This document shows positions 53,171 to 62,231 of a DNA stretch of 64,000 bases, piece by piece (position 1 is the first letter of the stretch; every line of letters begins with the position of its first letter). Below the pieces are notes generated by a model that saw nothing but the letters and a program-made list of their open reading frames with translations, was not told where the DNA came from and ran no database searches. The position numbers were made by a program, and so were the translations under genes. Origin of the DNA: Aminomonas paucivorans DSM 12260 (GTDB taxonomy: Bacteria > Synergistota > Synergistia > Synergistales > Synergistaceae); assembly GCF_000165795.1 (NCBI RefSeq), contig NZ_CM001022.1, forward strand, positions 1,302,001 through 1,366,000. Direction: 5' to 3'.

Positions 53171-53782
53171 CTGGAGCCCCTTCGTGTTTCCTCCCATGCT
53201 CTGGCTCAAGACCCCCTGCGGCCCGACGAACCCTGGCCGCGCACTGTCTCCGGAGAGGGTCGGTGGGGAGCCGTCCTGATCCCCCTGTGGAGGGAAGGCG
53301 GAGGTTTCTTCACCCTCCTGACGGTGCGCTCCGCCTCCTTGCGCCGCCATCCGGGGCAGATCGCCTTTCCCGGGGGGGCTCGGGACCCGGAAGACCGGAC
53401 CCCCGGACAGACCGCTTTCCGGGAAGCCCGGGAGGAAGTGGGGCTGCTCCCGACGGAATGGCGCCCCCTGGGGCTCTGGGGACAGGAACGGACCTTCACT
53501 TCCCGTTTCCGCGTGGTCCCCGTGTTGGCGGAGGCTGCGTCCCCCGGTGCCTGGGGGCGCTTTTCTCCCGATGGGGCGGAGGTGGTCACCCTGGTTCCGC
53601 TTGCGGTCCCTCCCCTGAAAGCAGGGTTTTCCTGGGAGACGGTTCCCGGTAGACAGATCTCCTACGTCGGGCCGACGCACCGCCTCCCCTGCGGGAAACG
53701 GGTTTGGGGACTTACGGGGAGGCTCCTGTGGCGGCTTTCCCGGCTTTGCTCGGGGGAAGGGGTTCCGGTGCCGTGGCTCTGA
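53171..53782 (+). CDS. Nudix hydrolase, CoA-pyrophosphatase-like
   Basis: Nudix-fold pyrophosphohydrolase. The NuCoA-type motif (LRRHPGQIAFPGGARD) directly precedes the Nudix box (FREAREEVGLLP), as in NudL/YeaB enzymes that cleave CoA. The start cannot be fixed: between the pyk stop and the conserved core there is no in-frame ATG, GTG or TTG, only CTG codons (53165, 53171, 53201). The left coordinate is a CTG chosen provisionally, giving about 203 residues. It overlaps nfo by 10 bp. Confidence 0.75.
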   Translation: MEPLRVSSHALAQDPLRPDEPWPRTVSGEGRWGAVLIPLWREGGGFFTLLTVRSASLRRHPGQIAFPGGARDPEDRTPGQTAFREAREEVGLLPTEWRPLGLWGQERTFTSRFRVVPVLAEAASPGAWGRFSPDGAEVVTLVPLAVPPLKAGFSWETVPGRQISYVGPTHRLPCGKRVWGLTGRLLWRLSRLCSGEGVPVPWL

Positions 53783-54612
53783 TCGGCTCCCACGTGTCCA
53801 TTGAGGGGGGACTGTGGAGGGCGTTTGAACGAGGGCAGGAGATGGGCTGCGAGGCCCTTCAGATCTTCACCAAGAACCAGCTTCAGTGGTTCGCCTCTCC
53901 CCTCCCCTTAAGGGAGTGCGAACGGTTTTACCGGGCCTGGCGAGAGAGCGGAATCTCCACGGTGGTGTCCCATGCCTCCTACCTCATCAACCTGGCGGGG
54001 GAAGAGGCGGTGCGCCGAAAGAGCGTGGACGCCCTCGTCCAGGAGCTGCAGCGTTGCGATGCCCTGGGGATCGATCGGGTGGTGCTTCATCCGGGCTTCC
54101 ACAGGCAGCTCACCCGGCAGGAGGGGATGAAGCGGGTTCTGCATTCCCTGGAAGAGGTGCTGGAGCAGACGGAGGCCCTCCGGGTGCGTATCCTCCTGGA
54201 AACCATGTCCGGACAGGGCACTTCCCTGGGAGCGACCCTGGAGGAGTGCACGTCTCTCTGCGCTTCCGCCGGGGACCTGCGTCGAGTGGGGGTGTGCCTG
54301 GATCTGTGTCATCTCTTTGCGGCGGGGTACGAGCTTCGCACCCCCGAGGGGTACGAGCGTCTCGTGGGAACCGTGGAGAGGGAGCTGGGGCTGGATGCCG
54401 TGGGGTGCTGGCATCTGAACGATTCCAAGGACCCCAAGGGTTCCCGGAAGGATCGGCATGCCCACCCGGGAAGCGGTGCCCTGGGGACGCTTCCTTTTTC
54501 CCTGGTGGTCTCGGACCGTCGGTTTCCGGATGTCCCGGCAATCTTGGAAACTCCCGCGGATCGAGGGAAGGAGAACCTGGCGCTGCTGCGCAAATGGCGG
54601 GGCCGGGAATGA
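53773..54612 (+). CDS. nfo: Endonuclease IV
   Basis: AP endonuclease for base excision repair with a trinuclear zinc site in a TIM barrel. The signatures IGSHVSIEGGLWRAF, ALQIFTKNQLQW, VVSHASYLINLA, RVVLHPGFH, LLETMSGQG, CLDLCHLFAAGY and HLNDSKDPKGSRKDRHAHPGSG carry the metal ligands. It has 279 residues. GTG 53773 is the likely start, since the upstream frame has no family similarity. Confidence 0.95.
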   Translation: MALIGSHVSIEGGLWRAFERGQEMGCEALQIFTKNQLQWFASPLPLRECERFYRAWRESGISTVVSHASYLINLAGEEAVRRKSVDALVQELQRCDALGIDRVVLHPGFHRQLTRQEGMKRVLHSLEEVLEQTEALRVRILLETMSGQGTSLGATLEECTSLCASAGDLRRVGVCLDLCHLFAAGYELRTPEGYERLVGTVERELGLDAVGCWHLNDSKDPKGSRKDRHAHPGSGALGTLPFSLVVSDRRFPDVPAILETPADRGKENLALLRKWRGRE

Positions 54613-54634
54613 GGAATGGGGAAGGAGCCTGGTC

Positions 54635-55699
54635 ATGGCGTTGCCCGAACTGATGGTCCACGGAGATCGGATCCTCCATAACGTCCGGGAGGTGGTCCGG
54701 CGTTGCGGCGCTGCGGGAGTGGATCTGTGGGGGGTGACGAAGGGCCTCTGCGGGAACCCCCAGGTGGGGCGTCTTTTCCTGGAGGGAGGCTGCACCGCCC
54801 TGGCGGACAGCCGGGTGCGCAACCTCCGGGGGTTGCGGGAGGCAGGCATCCGCGCCCCCCTGTATCTCATCCGCATCCCCATGGAGCAGGAATTGGAGGA
54901 GCTGGTGGAGGTGGCGGACGGAGCCCTGGTCTCCATGGGGGAGACCCTGGAGGCCCTGGAGGAACTCTGTCGCAGCCGGGGGCGGACCTTCCGCGCCGTG
55001 GTGATGGTGGATGTGGGAGACCTGCGGGAAGGGGTCCTCCCGGAGGAGCTGGAATCCCTGGGGCGGCGGTGCGCCGCCCTGCGCCACGTGGTCGTGGAGG
55101 GACTGGGCACCAACCTGGGGTGCTTCGGGGGCATCCTGGCCACCCCGGAGAACCTCACCGAACTGCTCCAGGGGGCAGAACGCTTCCGGGAAGCATCGGG
55201 GCTGGAGGCTCCCCTGGTTTCCGGAGGGGCAACCCTATCCTTGAAGCTGCTGGAGGAGGGGACCCTTCCCCGGGGAATCAACCACCTTCGCGTGGGAGAG
55301 GCTTTGCTGCTGGGGACCGACTCCACGGGGATGCGCACCATCCCCTACCTGAACCAGGAGACCATGGAGATCCGGGCCCAGGTGGTGGAGCTTCGCCGCA
55401 AGCCCTCCGTCCCCCGGGGAACCGTGGGGGTGGACGCCTTCGGGGCGGTCCCGTCCTTCGAGGATCGGGGCAACCGCAGAAGGGCCATCCTGGCGCTGGG
55501 CAAGCAGGACGTGCGACTGGAGGGGTTGACCCCCCTGGAGTCGGGCGTCGAAATTCTGGGCGGATCCAGCGATCATCTGGTCTGCGACGTGGAGGAGGTG
55601 CCCGCCTTGCAGCTGGGAGACGTGCTCTCCTTCCGTCCCAACTACGGAGCCATGTTGGCGGCCGCCACCTCTCCCTACCTGGACCTGCGGGTCCTCTGA
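54635..55699 (+). CDS. orr: Ornithine racemase-like PLP enzyme
   Basis: Alanine/ornithine racemase family, fold type III PLP enzyme of 354 residues. The PLP Lys is K36 in WGVTKGLCGNPQVGRL; MVDVGDLREGV, VEGLGTNLGCFGG, INHLRVGEALLLG and GKQDVRLEGLTPLE follow the ornithine racemase of Clostridium sticklandii as I recall it. That enzyme makes D-ornithine for reductive ornithine fermentation. Here it stands alone between nfo and cdaA, without other ornithine-pathway genes. ATG 54635 has GAAGGAG upstream. Confidence 0.85.
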   Translation: MALPELMVHGDRILHNVREVVRRCGAAGVDLWGVTKGLCGNPQVGRLFLEGGCTALADSRVRNLRGLREAGIRAPLYLIRIPMEQELEELVEVADGALVSMGETLEALEELCRSRGRTFRAVVMVDVGDLREGVLPEELESLGRRCAALRHVVVEGLGTNLGCFGGILATPENLTELLQGAERFREASGLEAPLVSGGATLSLKLLEEGTLPRGINHLRVGEALLLGTDSTGMRTIPYLNQETMEIRAQVVELRRKPSVPRGTVGVDAFGAVPSFEDRGNRRRAILALGKQDVRLEGLTPLESGVEILGGSSDHLVCDVEEVPALQLGDVLSFRPNYGAMLAAATSPYLDLRVL

Positions 55700-55719
55700 T
55701 CCGACAGGGACGCCTTCTC

Positions 55720-56553
55720 TTGCCCATCCCGGATCTCCGCTGGCAGGATTTTCTGGACATCTTCATCATCGCCTTCATCGTCTACCGCCTTCTCCTTTTG
55801 GTGGTGGACACGAGGGCCATGCAGCTTCTCAAGGGGCTGTTCGTCCTGGCTGCCGTGGCGGTGGTGGCCTATTTTCTGGAACTGAAGGCCCTCACGTGGC
55901 TTTTGAGCCGCTTGCTAGGAGCCCTGTTCATCGCCATCCCCATTCTCTTCCAGCCGGAACTGCGCCGGGTGCTGGAGGAGCTGGGGCGGGGGCACCTATG
56001 GAGGGTCCGGGAGATCCAGGAGCGGGCGGAGAGCCTGGCGGAGGAACTGTTGCGGGCGCTCCTCTACCTCCAGGGGCATCGCATCGGAGCGCTGGTGGTC
56101 CTCCAGAAGAACACGGGGCTCAAGGAGGTCTGGCGCTCCGCCGTGAGCCTCCGGGCAGCCCTCTCCCAGGAGCTTCTGGTGTCCCTCTTCTGGCCCGGGA
56201 ACCCCCTCCATGACGGGGCGGTGATCCTAGATCGGGAGATGGTCATCGCTGCGTCCTGCTACCTGCCCCTCACGGAGAAGAGCGACCTTTCCCGATGGTA
56301 CGGCACCCGCCATCGGGCTGCCCTGGGGGTCACGGAGATCTCCGATGCCCTGGCCCTGGTGGTCTCGGAGGAACGCGGGGAGGTCTCCCTGGCGGTGAAC
56401 GGCCACCTTTCCCGGGGCCTGAACGAGGATCAGATCCGCCGCCTGCTCCTTCACTACTTCCGGGGAGGGGAAAAAGAATCCTCCCTGTGGGAACGTTTCC
56501 GGGAGGAACTCAAGGGAGACGTGGATTTGGAGAGGACCGATTCCCGTGAATAA
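55720..56553 (+). CDS. cdaA: Diadenylate cyclase CdaA
   Basis: Membrane enzyme that makes cyclic di-AMP from two ATP. Three transmembrane helices cover about residues 10-75, then comes the DAC domain with PLHDGAVILDREM (DGA motif) and GTRHRAALGVTE (RHR motif), both intact. Start TTG 55720, with GACAGGGA upstream; it lies 20 bp after orr. It has 277 residues. It is followed by cdaR and glmM, the arrangement in which CdaR and GlmM regulate the cyclase in Firmicutes. Confidence 0.93.
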   Translation: MPIPDLRWQDFLDIFIIAFIVYRLLLLVVDTRAMQLLKGLFVLAAVAVVAYFLELKALTWLLSRLLGALFIAIPILFQPELRRVLEELGRGHLWRVREIQERAESLAEELLRALLYLQGHRIGALVVLQKNTGLKEVWRSAVSLRAALSQELLVSLFWPGNPLHDGAVILDREMVIAASCYLPLTEKSDLSRWYGTRHRAALGVTEISDALALVVSEERGEVSLAVNGHLSRGLNEDQIRRLLLHYFRGGEKESSLWERFREELKGDVDLERTDSRE

Positions 56554-57787
56554 GAAATGCCGCGGGGGCCGAAAGACCTTGGATCAATGGCTCTCCTCCC
56601 GCTGGTCCCTTCGGGTTCTGTCCCTGGGGGTGGCCCTGTTGGTCTGGTTCTTCGTGGCCTGGGACCATCAGGCCCAGGGACATCGGACCCTGCGTCTGCC
56701 CGTGGAGGTGGTGAACCTCCCGGAAGGGACGGTCTTCTCCGTGGAGGAAAAATGGGTGGAGGCCCGATTCCTGGGAGATGTGGAAAGCCTGGCGGACCTA
56801 GAAAGAGAACGCCCTCAGTGCACCCTGGACGCCAAGGGACTCTCCGTGGGGAGTCATCGACTTCCCGTCCGCGTTCCCATCCCCAAGGGGGTTCGCACCG
56901 TCTCCCTCTCTCCGAAGACCTTGAAGCTCACCTTGGAGCGACACCTGGAGCGCCGACTTGCCGTGCGGGTGGAACGGGGGGAGGACTTTCCCGAAGGGGC
57001 CCGCATCCACTCCTTCCGGGTGGTGCCCCAGGAGGTGGTCATCCGGGGGGCGGAACGGGATGTCCTGGCGGTGGACCTGGCCAGAGTGGTGGTCCATGCG
57101 GAGGACCTGAAAACGAAGAAGCGGGCCTTCGACGTGGACCTGGTCACCCGGGCGACAAAGGGGAAGCTGCTCCGTCCTGTGGAGGTGGAGCCGCGCTCGG
57201 TCCGCCTGACCCTGGTGGTCTCCGCGGATCGCCGCTCCCTTCGGTGCCCCCTCCGCATCCCCATCGTGGGGGCCCCGGAACGGGACTACCACGTGGAGGG
57301 GGTCTCCATCAGCCCCGACCAGGTGTTGGTGGAAGGACCTCCCGCCCTCATGGAGGGGATGAAGGAGCTGGTCCTGGACCCGTTGGACATCACGGGGCTC
57401 AAGGGAGACCTGGTGCTGGATCTGCCGATCAAACCGCCCTTCCCGGAAGTTGCTATAATCGGAGCGCAGCATGCCCAGGTGCGCGTCACCCTGGAGCGGA
57501 AGGTCAACCAGAGGACTTTGGCGAACATCCTCCTCCGGGTGGAGGGAGAAAGCCCCGTTCGTCAGTGGGTCCCCACTCCGGAACGGGTGAGCGTCACTCT
57601 CGAGGGTTCCCCTTCCGCCTTGGCGCACGTCGACGAGGAAAACCCGTTGGTGGAGGCCTATGTCGATGTGAGCAATGTGGTGACGCCCCGCATCGTCCTT
57701 CCAGTTCTCGTCCGGAATCGACGGGAAGACTTGAGAATCCTCCGGGTGGAGCCTCCCCGGGTGCAGCTTCAAGGGCAACTGCCCTGA
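56546..57787 (+). CDS. cdaR: YbbR-domain protein CdaR
   Basis: Membrane-anchored regulator of CdaA. One N-terminal transmembrane segment (about residues 22-42) is followed by roughly four YbbR repeats (for example LRLPVEVVNLPEG and LRIPIVGAPERDYHVEGVSISPDQVLVEGP) outside the membrane. It has 413 residues. Start GTG 56546 overlaps the cdaA end by 8 bp. A TGCTATAAT sequence at 57451-57459 could be an internal promoter for glmM but may be coincidence. Confidence 0.88.
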   Translation: MNKKCRGGRKTLDQWLSSRWSLRVLSLGVALLVWFFVAWDHQAQGHRTLRLPVEVVNLPEGTVFSVEEKWVEARFLGDVESLADLERERPQCTLDAKGLSVGSHRLPVRVPIPKGVRTVSLSPKTLKLTLERHLERRLAVRVERGEDFPEGARIHSFRVVPQEVVIRGAERDVLAVDLARVVVHAEDLKTKKRAFDVDLVTRATKGKLLRPVEVEPRSVRLTLVVSADRRSLRCPLRIPIVGAPERDYHVEGVSISPDQVLVEGPPALMEGMKELVLDPLDITGLKGDLVLDLPIKPPFPEVAIIGAQHAQVRVTLERKVNQRTLANILLRVEGESPVRQWVPTPERVSVTLEGSPSALAHVDEENPLVEAYVDVSNVVTPRIVLPVLVRNRREDLRILRVEPPRVQLQGQLP

Positions 57788-57823
57788 CCGAGCACAGGAC
57801 GATACCGTATCGAGGTGAATTCG

Positions 57824-59194
57824 GTGGATGTGAAAAAGAGCCAAGCCGTGCGCTGTTTGTTCGGGACCGACGGGGTGAGGGACGTGGCGAACCGGGGCAT
57901 GATGACCCCCGAGATGGCCCTACGGCTGGGCCGGGCGTTCATCCTCTTCCTGGCCGAACGGGGCATCCCTCGCCCCCGGATCCTCCTGGGCAGGGACACG
58001 AGGCGTTCCGGCCCCATGCTGGAAGCGGCCCTGACCAGCGGCATGGTGTCCGCGGGCGCTCAGGTGCGGACCCTGGGGATCATCCCCACTCCCGGGGTGA
58101 GCTATCTCCTCCAGGAAGGGGAAGCGGACGGGGGAGCGGTGATCAGCGCCTCTCACAATCCCGCGGAGTACAACGGCATCAAATTCTTCGACGGGGCGGG
58201 TTTCAAGCTTCGGGACGAGGACGAAGCGGCCATTGAGGACTATCTGGGAGACCCTCTGCTCGACGACTGGCGTCCCACCGGAGCTTCCATCGGCGAGACG
58301 GAACCCCTTTTGGGGGGGATGGATCGTTACGTGCTCTGGCTTCGGGAGTGCGACCCCGTAGGGCTTCGGGACGGCTGGACCGGAGTGTTCGACTGTGCCC
58401 ACGGAGCCGCCTGCGTCCCCGCCAAGGCTCTGGTTGCGGGGAGTCCCTCCTCCCTTCGCTGGATCGGAGATGCCCCCAACGGTCTGAACATCAACGAGGG
58501 GGTGGGGGTCATGCACCTTTCCGCCCTTTCCGAAGAGGTCTTGCGCGCCCGTGTCCCCTTTGGGGTGGCCTTTGACGGCGATGCGGACCGAACCCTCCTG
58601 TGCGATTCCCGGGGTCGGGTCCTGGACGGGGACGTGATCCTCTGGGTCCTGGCTCGGTGGCTCCACGGACAGGGGATTCTGGGCAGCGGCCTGGTAGCCA
58701 CGGTGATGAGCAACCTGGCCCTGGAGGAAAAGCTCCAAAGAGAGGGGATCCGGGTTTTCCGATGTCCCGTGGGGGACCGCTACGTCCTGGAGACCATGCA
58801 CCGGGAGGGCTCCCTTCTGGGGGGAGAGCAGTCCGGGCACGTGATCCTTCGCGACTGGGTCCGCACGGGGGACGGCCTCTGCACTGCCCTCCTCTTCCTG
58901 CGGGCCTGCAGGGAACTGGAGGAGGACGTGGATACCCTCTGGGACCGTTTTGCCCGGTATCCGCAAAAACTGTGCAACGTCAAGGTCCGGGATCGCAAGG
59001 CCGTCATGGAGAGCCCCCTGCTTCGGGAGACCCTCGGGGACGCGGAGGCGGAGCTGAAGGATCGAGGGCGCCTCCTCCTTCGCCCCTCCGGCACGGAGCC
59101 CCTCATCCGGGTTCTGGTGGAGGCAAGGGACGTGGACCTCATGGGACGGGTCACGGACCGGATCGTCCAGGTCCTAGAGTCCATCAAGGGCTAG
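57824..59194 (+). CDS. glmM: Phosphoglucosamine mutase
   Basis: Interconverts glucosamine-6-phosphate and glucosamine-1-phosphate for UDP-GlcNAc synthesis. The phospho-Ser is in VISASHNPAEYNG (near residue 107), the metal loop is FDGDADR, and LRPSGTEPLIRV binds the substrate phosphate. I prefer GTG 57824 as start because GAGGTGA (57813-57819) is correctly spaced; GTG 57815 is within that sequence. It has 456 residues. In cdaA operons GlmM binds and inhibits CdaA, tying c-di-AMP to cell-wall precursor flow. Confidence 0.95.
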   Translation: MDVKKSQAVRCLFGTDGVRDVANRGMMTPEMALRLGRAFILFLAERGIPRPRILLGRDTRRSGPMLEAALTSGMVSAGAQVRTLGIIPTPGVSYLLQEGEADGGAVISASHNPAEYNGIKFFDGAGFKLRDEDEAAIEDYLGDPLLDDWRPTGASIGETEPLLGGMDRYVLWLRECDPVGLRDGWTGVFDCAHGAACVPAKALVAGSPSSLRWIGDAPNGLNINEGVGVMHLSALSEEVLRARVPFGVAFDGDADRTLLCDSRGRVLDGDVILWVLARWLHGQGILGSGLVATVMSNLALEEKLQREGIRVFRCPVGDRYVLETMHREGSLLGGEQSGHVILRDWVRTGDGLCTALLFLRACRELEEDVDTLWDRFARYPQKLCNVKVRDRKAVMESPLLRETLGDAEAELKDRGRLLLRPSGTEPLIRVLVEARDVDLMGRVTDRIVQVLESIKG

Positions 59195-59237
59195 GTTCCT
59201 TACGGGGAAATCAGCAGACCGGAAAGGAGAGTTCCTT

Positions 59238-60116
59238 TTGAGCCATCTCCAGCATTGCCTGTTTCCCGTGGCGGGGTTGGGAACCCGCTTTCTCCCCGCC
59301 ACCAAGGAGACGCCCAAGGAAATGCTCCCCCTCATTGACCGTCCCCTCATCCATTACGGAGTGGAGGAAGCGGTTGCCTCGGGCTGCCGGGACATCGTCT
59401 TCGTCACCGGGCGGGGCAAACGTTCCATCGAGGACTACTTCGACCGCTCCCACGACCTGGAATCTCTGCTTCTGGAGAGAGGCAAGGGCGACCTGGCGGA
59501 GCTGGTTCGCTCCATCAGCGAGCTGGCTCGTTTCTCCTACGTCCGCCAGACGGAACCCCTGGGCCTGGGGCATGCGGTGCTCTGCGGGCAGGCCTGCTGC
59601 AGCAGCGACTACTTCGGGGTGATCCTGCCCGACGACGTGATGGTGGCCCGTCCTCCCGTGTTGGCCCAGCTGGACGCGGTGCGTCGATCCTGCGGAGGAT
59701 CCGTGCTGGCCCTGGAGCAGGTTCCCTGGGAGGAGACCTGCCGCTACGGGGTGGTGGACGCGGAGGATCTGGGGGGCGGCGTGTTCCGCATCCGGGGGCT
59801 GGTGGAAAAACCCCGGCAGGAGGATGCCCCCAGCCGCCTTGCCATCATGGGGCGCTACGTCCTCTCCCGAAAAGTCTTTGCCCATCTGGAGAACCTGGGT
59901 CCCGGTTCCGGAGGGGAATTCCAGCTTACCGACGCCCTCCAGTCGCTGCTCCAGGAGGAACCTCTTTTCGGGCTGGTCTACCAAGGGCAGCGTCTGGATT
60001 GCGGCACCAAGGAAGGTTGGCTCCGTGCCACCGTGAGCCTGGCCCTCAAGGACCCGGCCCTGCGGAGGCTCATCCTGGACGTGCTCCGACAGGAGGAGGT
60101 GGTGCTGGGGATCTGA
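59238..60116 (+). CDS. galU: UTP-glucose-1-phosphate uridylyltransferase
   Basis: Makes UDP-glucose from UTP and glucose-1-phosphate. The N-terminal FPVAGLGTRFLPATKETPKEM nucleotide motif is complete (quoted here through residue 27), with TGRGKRSIEDYFD and QTEPLGLGHAVLCG following. It has 292 residues. Start TTG 59238, with AAGGAGA (59224-59230) upstream, 43 bp after glmM. It probably shares the cdaA-cdaR-glmM transcript. Confidence 0.95.
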   Translation: MSHLQHCLFPVAGLGTRFLPATKETPKEMLPLIDRPLIHYGVEEAVASGCRDIVFVTGRGKRSIEDYFDRSHDLESLLLERGKGDLAELVRSISELARFSYVRQTEPLGLGHAVLCGQACCSSDYFGVILPDDVMVARPPVLAQLDAVRRSCGGSVLALEQVPWEETCRYGVVDAEDLGGGVFRIRGLVEKPRQEDAPSRLAIMGRYVLSRKVFAHLENLGPGSGGEFQLTDALQSLLQEEPLFGLVYQGQRLDCGTKEGWLRATVSLALKDPALRRLILDVLRQEEVVLGI

Positions 60117-60143
60117 CGGGGATTTTGTCTTGCGCCCGTGGAA

Positions 60144-60290
60144 GCGCCTGATCCGGTTCGCCGGATGACGAGGACGGGGAGGATCGAGTTTCGGCGGATG
60201 CCCCGGGGCGTGGAAGCGCGCCCTCAACCGCCGCTCCAAATCCCGGGAGCGATCCCGGGGACAAAGGCGGCGGAGCTTCGTTTCCCTGGT
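60144..60290 (+). ncRNA. glmS ribozyme (glucosamine-6-phosphate-activated)
   Basis: The 197-bp galU-glmS gap contains the conserved glmS ribozyme core: GGAAGCGCC with the cleavage site predicted between A60143 and G60144, GACGAGGACGGGG and ATCGAGTTTCGGCGGATG (60168-60203), then paired regions including the hairpin CCCGGGAGCGATCCCGGGG (60241-60259) and CCGCCGCTCC with GGCGGCGGAGC (60230-60278). It would cleave the mRNA when glucosamine-6-phosphate is plentiful, lowering GlmS. The 3' boundary is approximate. Confidence 0.92.
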
Positions 60291-60313
60291 TGGTCGAAAA
60301 GGAGGATGCCTCC

Positions 60314-62140
60314 ATGTGCGGCATCGTTGGTTACGTGGGTCCGCGGAACGCCGCGGACGTGTTGTTGGATGGCCTTCGGCGGCTGGAGTACCGGGGCTAC
60401 GATTCTGCCGGGCTTGCCGTCCGGGGCGCCGAGGGTGTCCAGGTGGTCAAGGAACTGGGCAAGGTGGCGGATCTGGCGCGGGTCGTGCAGGAGAGGCAGA
60501 TGAGCGGGAACCTGGGGGTGGGTCATACCCGATGGGCGACCCACGGAGGGGTGACGGAGGTCAACGCCCATCCTCACTGCGATGGCTGCGGCCGGTTCGC
60601 CCTGGTGCACAACGGCATCGTGGAAAACTACCTGGATCTCCGGGAGGATTTGGAGAACCGGGGAGTGGCCTTTGTCTCCCAGACGGATTCGGAAGTGGTG
60701 GTCCAGCTCTTGGCTCAGATCCACCAGGGGGACATGCTCACCACCCTGGTGGACCTGCAGAAGCGGCTGCGGGGGTCCTTTGCCCTGGTGATCCTCTGCC
60801 ACGACGACCCCGACGGGTTCTACTGCGTCCGCCGAGGCTCGCCCCTCGTCCTGGGGGTGAACGACCAGGAAGGGCTGTGTGCTTCCGATGTCCCCGCCCT
60901 CCTGCCCTACACCCGGGAGGTCCTCTACCTGGAGGAGGGGGAGATCGCGGAAATCCGGCGGGGTTCCGCCCGCATCTGGGACCAGGAGGGGCATCCCGTG
61001 GACCGCAAGCCCGTGCAGGTGGACTGGGATGTGGCCATGGCCGAGAAGGACGGTTTCCCCCACTACATGGCCAAGGAAATCCACGAGCAGGGGGCGGTGT
61101 TGCGTTCCACCCTGAAGGGACGGCTTACCGAACAGGGGGTGGACCTTTCGGAGGAACTGGACTGGTCCGGTGAGTTTGTCCGTTCCCTGAAACAGGTCCA
61201 TCTGGTGGCCTGCGGCACCTCCTACTACGCCGCCCTGGTGGCGGAACGGGTGTTGGAACAGTGGACGGACCTGGACGTGAGGGTGGACATCGCCTCGGAG
61301 TACCGCTACCGACAGGTCCGGGTGACCCCCCAGACCCTGGCGGTCTTCGTCTCCCAGTCCGGGGAGACCGCCGATACACTGGCGGCGCAGAGGAAGGTCC
61401 GCTCCCTGGGAGCCCGATGCCTGGCGGTGACCAACGTCCGAGGGGCCACTCTGGCCCGGGAAGTGCATGACCGCCTCCTCCTCAAGGCGGGACCGGAGAT
61501 CGGCGTGGCCGCCACCAAGACCTTCATGGGACAGATGGCTACCCTCTATCTCCTGGCTCTTAAGCTGGGGTGGGATCGCGGTACCCTGAACCCCGCGGAG
61601 GCGGAGCGGCTTGCCGCCGCCCTGATCCAGCTTCCCTACCAGGTGGAACGCACCCTGGAGCGGGAGGAGCAGGTCCGAAGGGTGGCCGAAAAGTATAGCA
61701 AGTACGACAACTTCCTCTACCTGGGGCGGGGGATCTCCTTCCCCGTGGCCCTGGAGGGAGCGCTGAAGCTCAAGGAGATCTCCTACGTCCATGCGGAGGC
61801 CTACGCGGCGGGGGAGATGAAGCACGGCCCCATCGCCCTGCTGGAGCCGGACGTCCCCGTCATGACGGTGATGCCTCGGGACAGCCTCTACGAAAAGAGC
61901 CTCTCCAACCTCCAGGAGGCGAAGGCCCGTCGCTCTCCCCTGGTGGCGGTAGCCACCGACGGGGACGACCTGGTGACCCGGCACGTGGACGATGTGCTGC
62001 GCATCCCCTGGAGCGACGAGGTGTTTTCCCCCTTCCTTTCGGTGATTCCCCTCCAGCAGTTCGCCTACCACGTGGCCCGGTTCCGGGGTCGGGAGATCGA
62101 CCAACCCCGCAACCTTGCCAAGAGCGTCACGGTGGAGTGA
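60314..62140 (+). CDS. glmS: Glutamine-fructose-6-phosphate aminotransferase (isomerising)
   Basis: Makes glucosamine-6-phosphate from fructose-6-phosphate and glutamine. The N-terminal amidotransferase begins MCGIVGYVG with the nucleophile Cys2 and includes GHTRWATHGG and HNGIVENY; two SIS domains follow (CGTSYYAAL, SQSGETADTLAA, and the C-terminal LAKSVTVE). It has 608 residues. AAAAGGAGGATG (60297-60308) lies before ATG 60314; a slightly longer frame (from 60290) overlaps the ribozyme and is unlikely. It is controlled by the ribozyme immediately upstream. Confidence 0.97.
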   Translation: MCGIVGYVGPRNAADVLLDGLRRLEYRGYDSAGLAVRGAEGVQVVKELGKVADLARVVQERQMSGNLGVGHTRWATHGGVTEVNAHPHCDGCGRFALVHNGIVENYLDLREDLENRGVAFVSQTDSEVVVQLLAQIHQGDMLTTLVDLQKRLRGSFALVILCHDDPDGFYCVRRGSPLVLGVNDQEGLCASDVPALLPYTREVLYLEEGEIAEIRRGSARIWDQEGHPVDRKPVQVDWDVAMAEKDGFPHYMAKEIHEQGAVLRSTLKGRLTEQGVDLSEELDWSGEFVRSLKQVHLVACGTSYYAALVAERVLEQWTDLDVRVDIASEYRYRQVRVTPQTLAVFVSQSGETADTLAAQRKVRSLGARCLAVTNVRGATLAREVHDRLLLKAGPEIGVAATKTFMGQMATLYLLALKLGWDRGTLNPAEAERLAAALIQLPYQVERTLEREEQVRRVAEKYSKYDNFLYLGRGISFPVALEGALKLKEISYVHAEAYAAGEMKHGPIALLEPDVPVMTVMPRDSLYEKSLSNLQEAKARRSPLVAVATDGDDLVTRHVDDVLRIPWSDEVFSPFLSVIPLQQFAYHVARFRGREIDQPRNLAKSVTVE

Positions 62141-62162
62141 GGGAGAGCGGGCAGGACAAGGC

Positions 62163-62205
62163 AAAGAGAAGGGGGCGGGACCTCGGGTCCCGCCCCCTTC
62201 TCTTT
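62163..62205. terminator. Bidirectional terminator after glmS
   Basis: A 20-bp perfect stem (62163-62182 with 62186-62205) with a TCG loop, flanked by A-rich and T-rich ends, lies between the convergent glmS and the secreted-protein gene. Confidence 0.92.
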
Positions 62206-62231
62206 CGTCCTTTCCTTCCTCCTACGCCTCG

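Noticed and set aside
57451-57459. TGCTATAAT inside cdaR as a promoter for glmM
   Set aside because: It is a perfect extended -10, but it lies 370 bp before glmM within coding sequence and has no -35 box; kept only as a remark.
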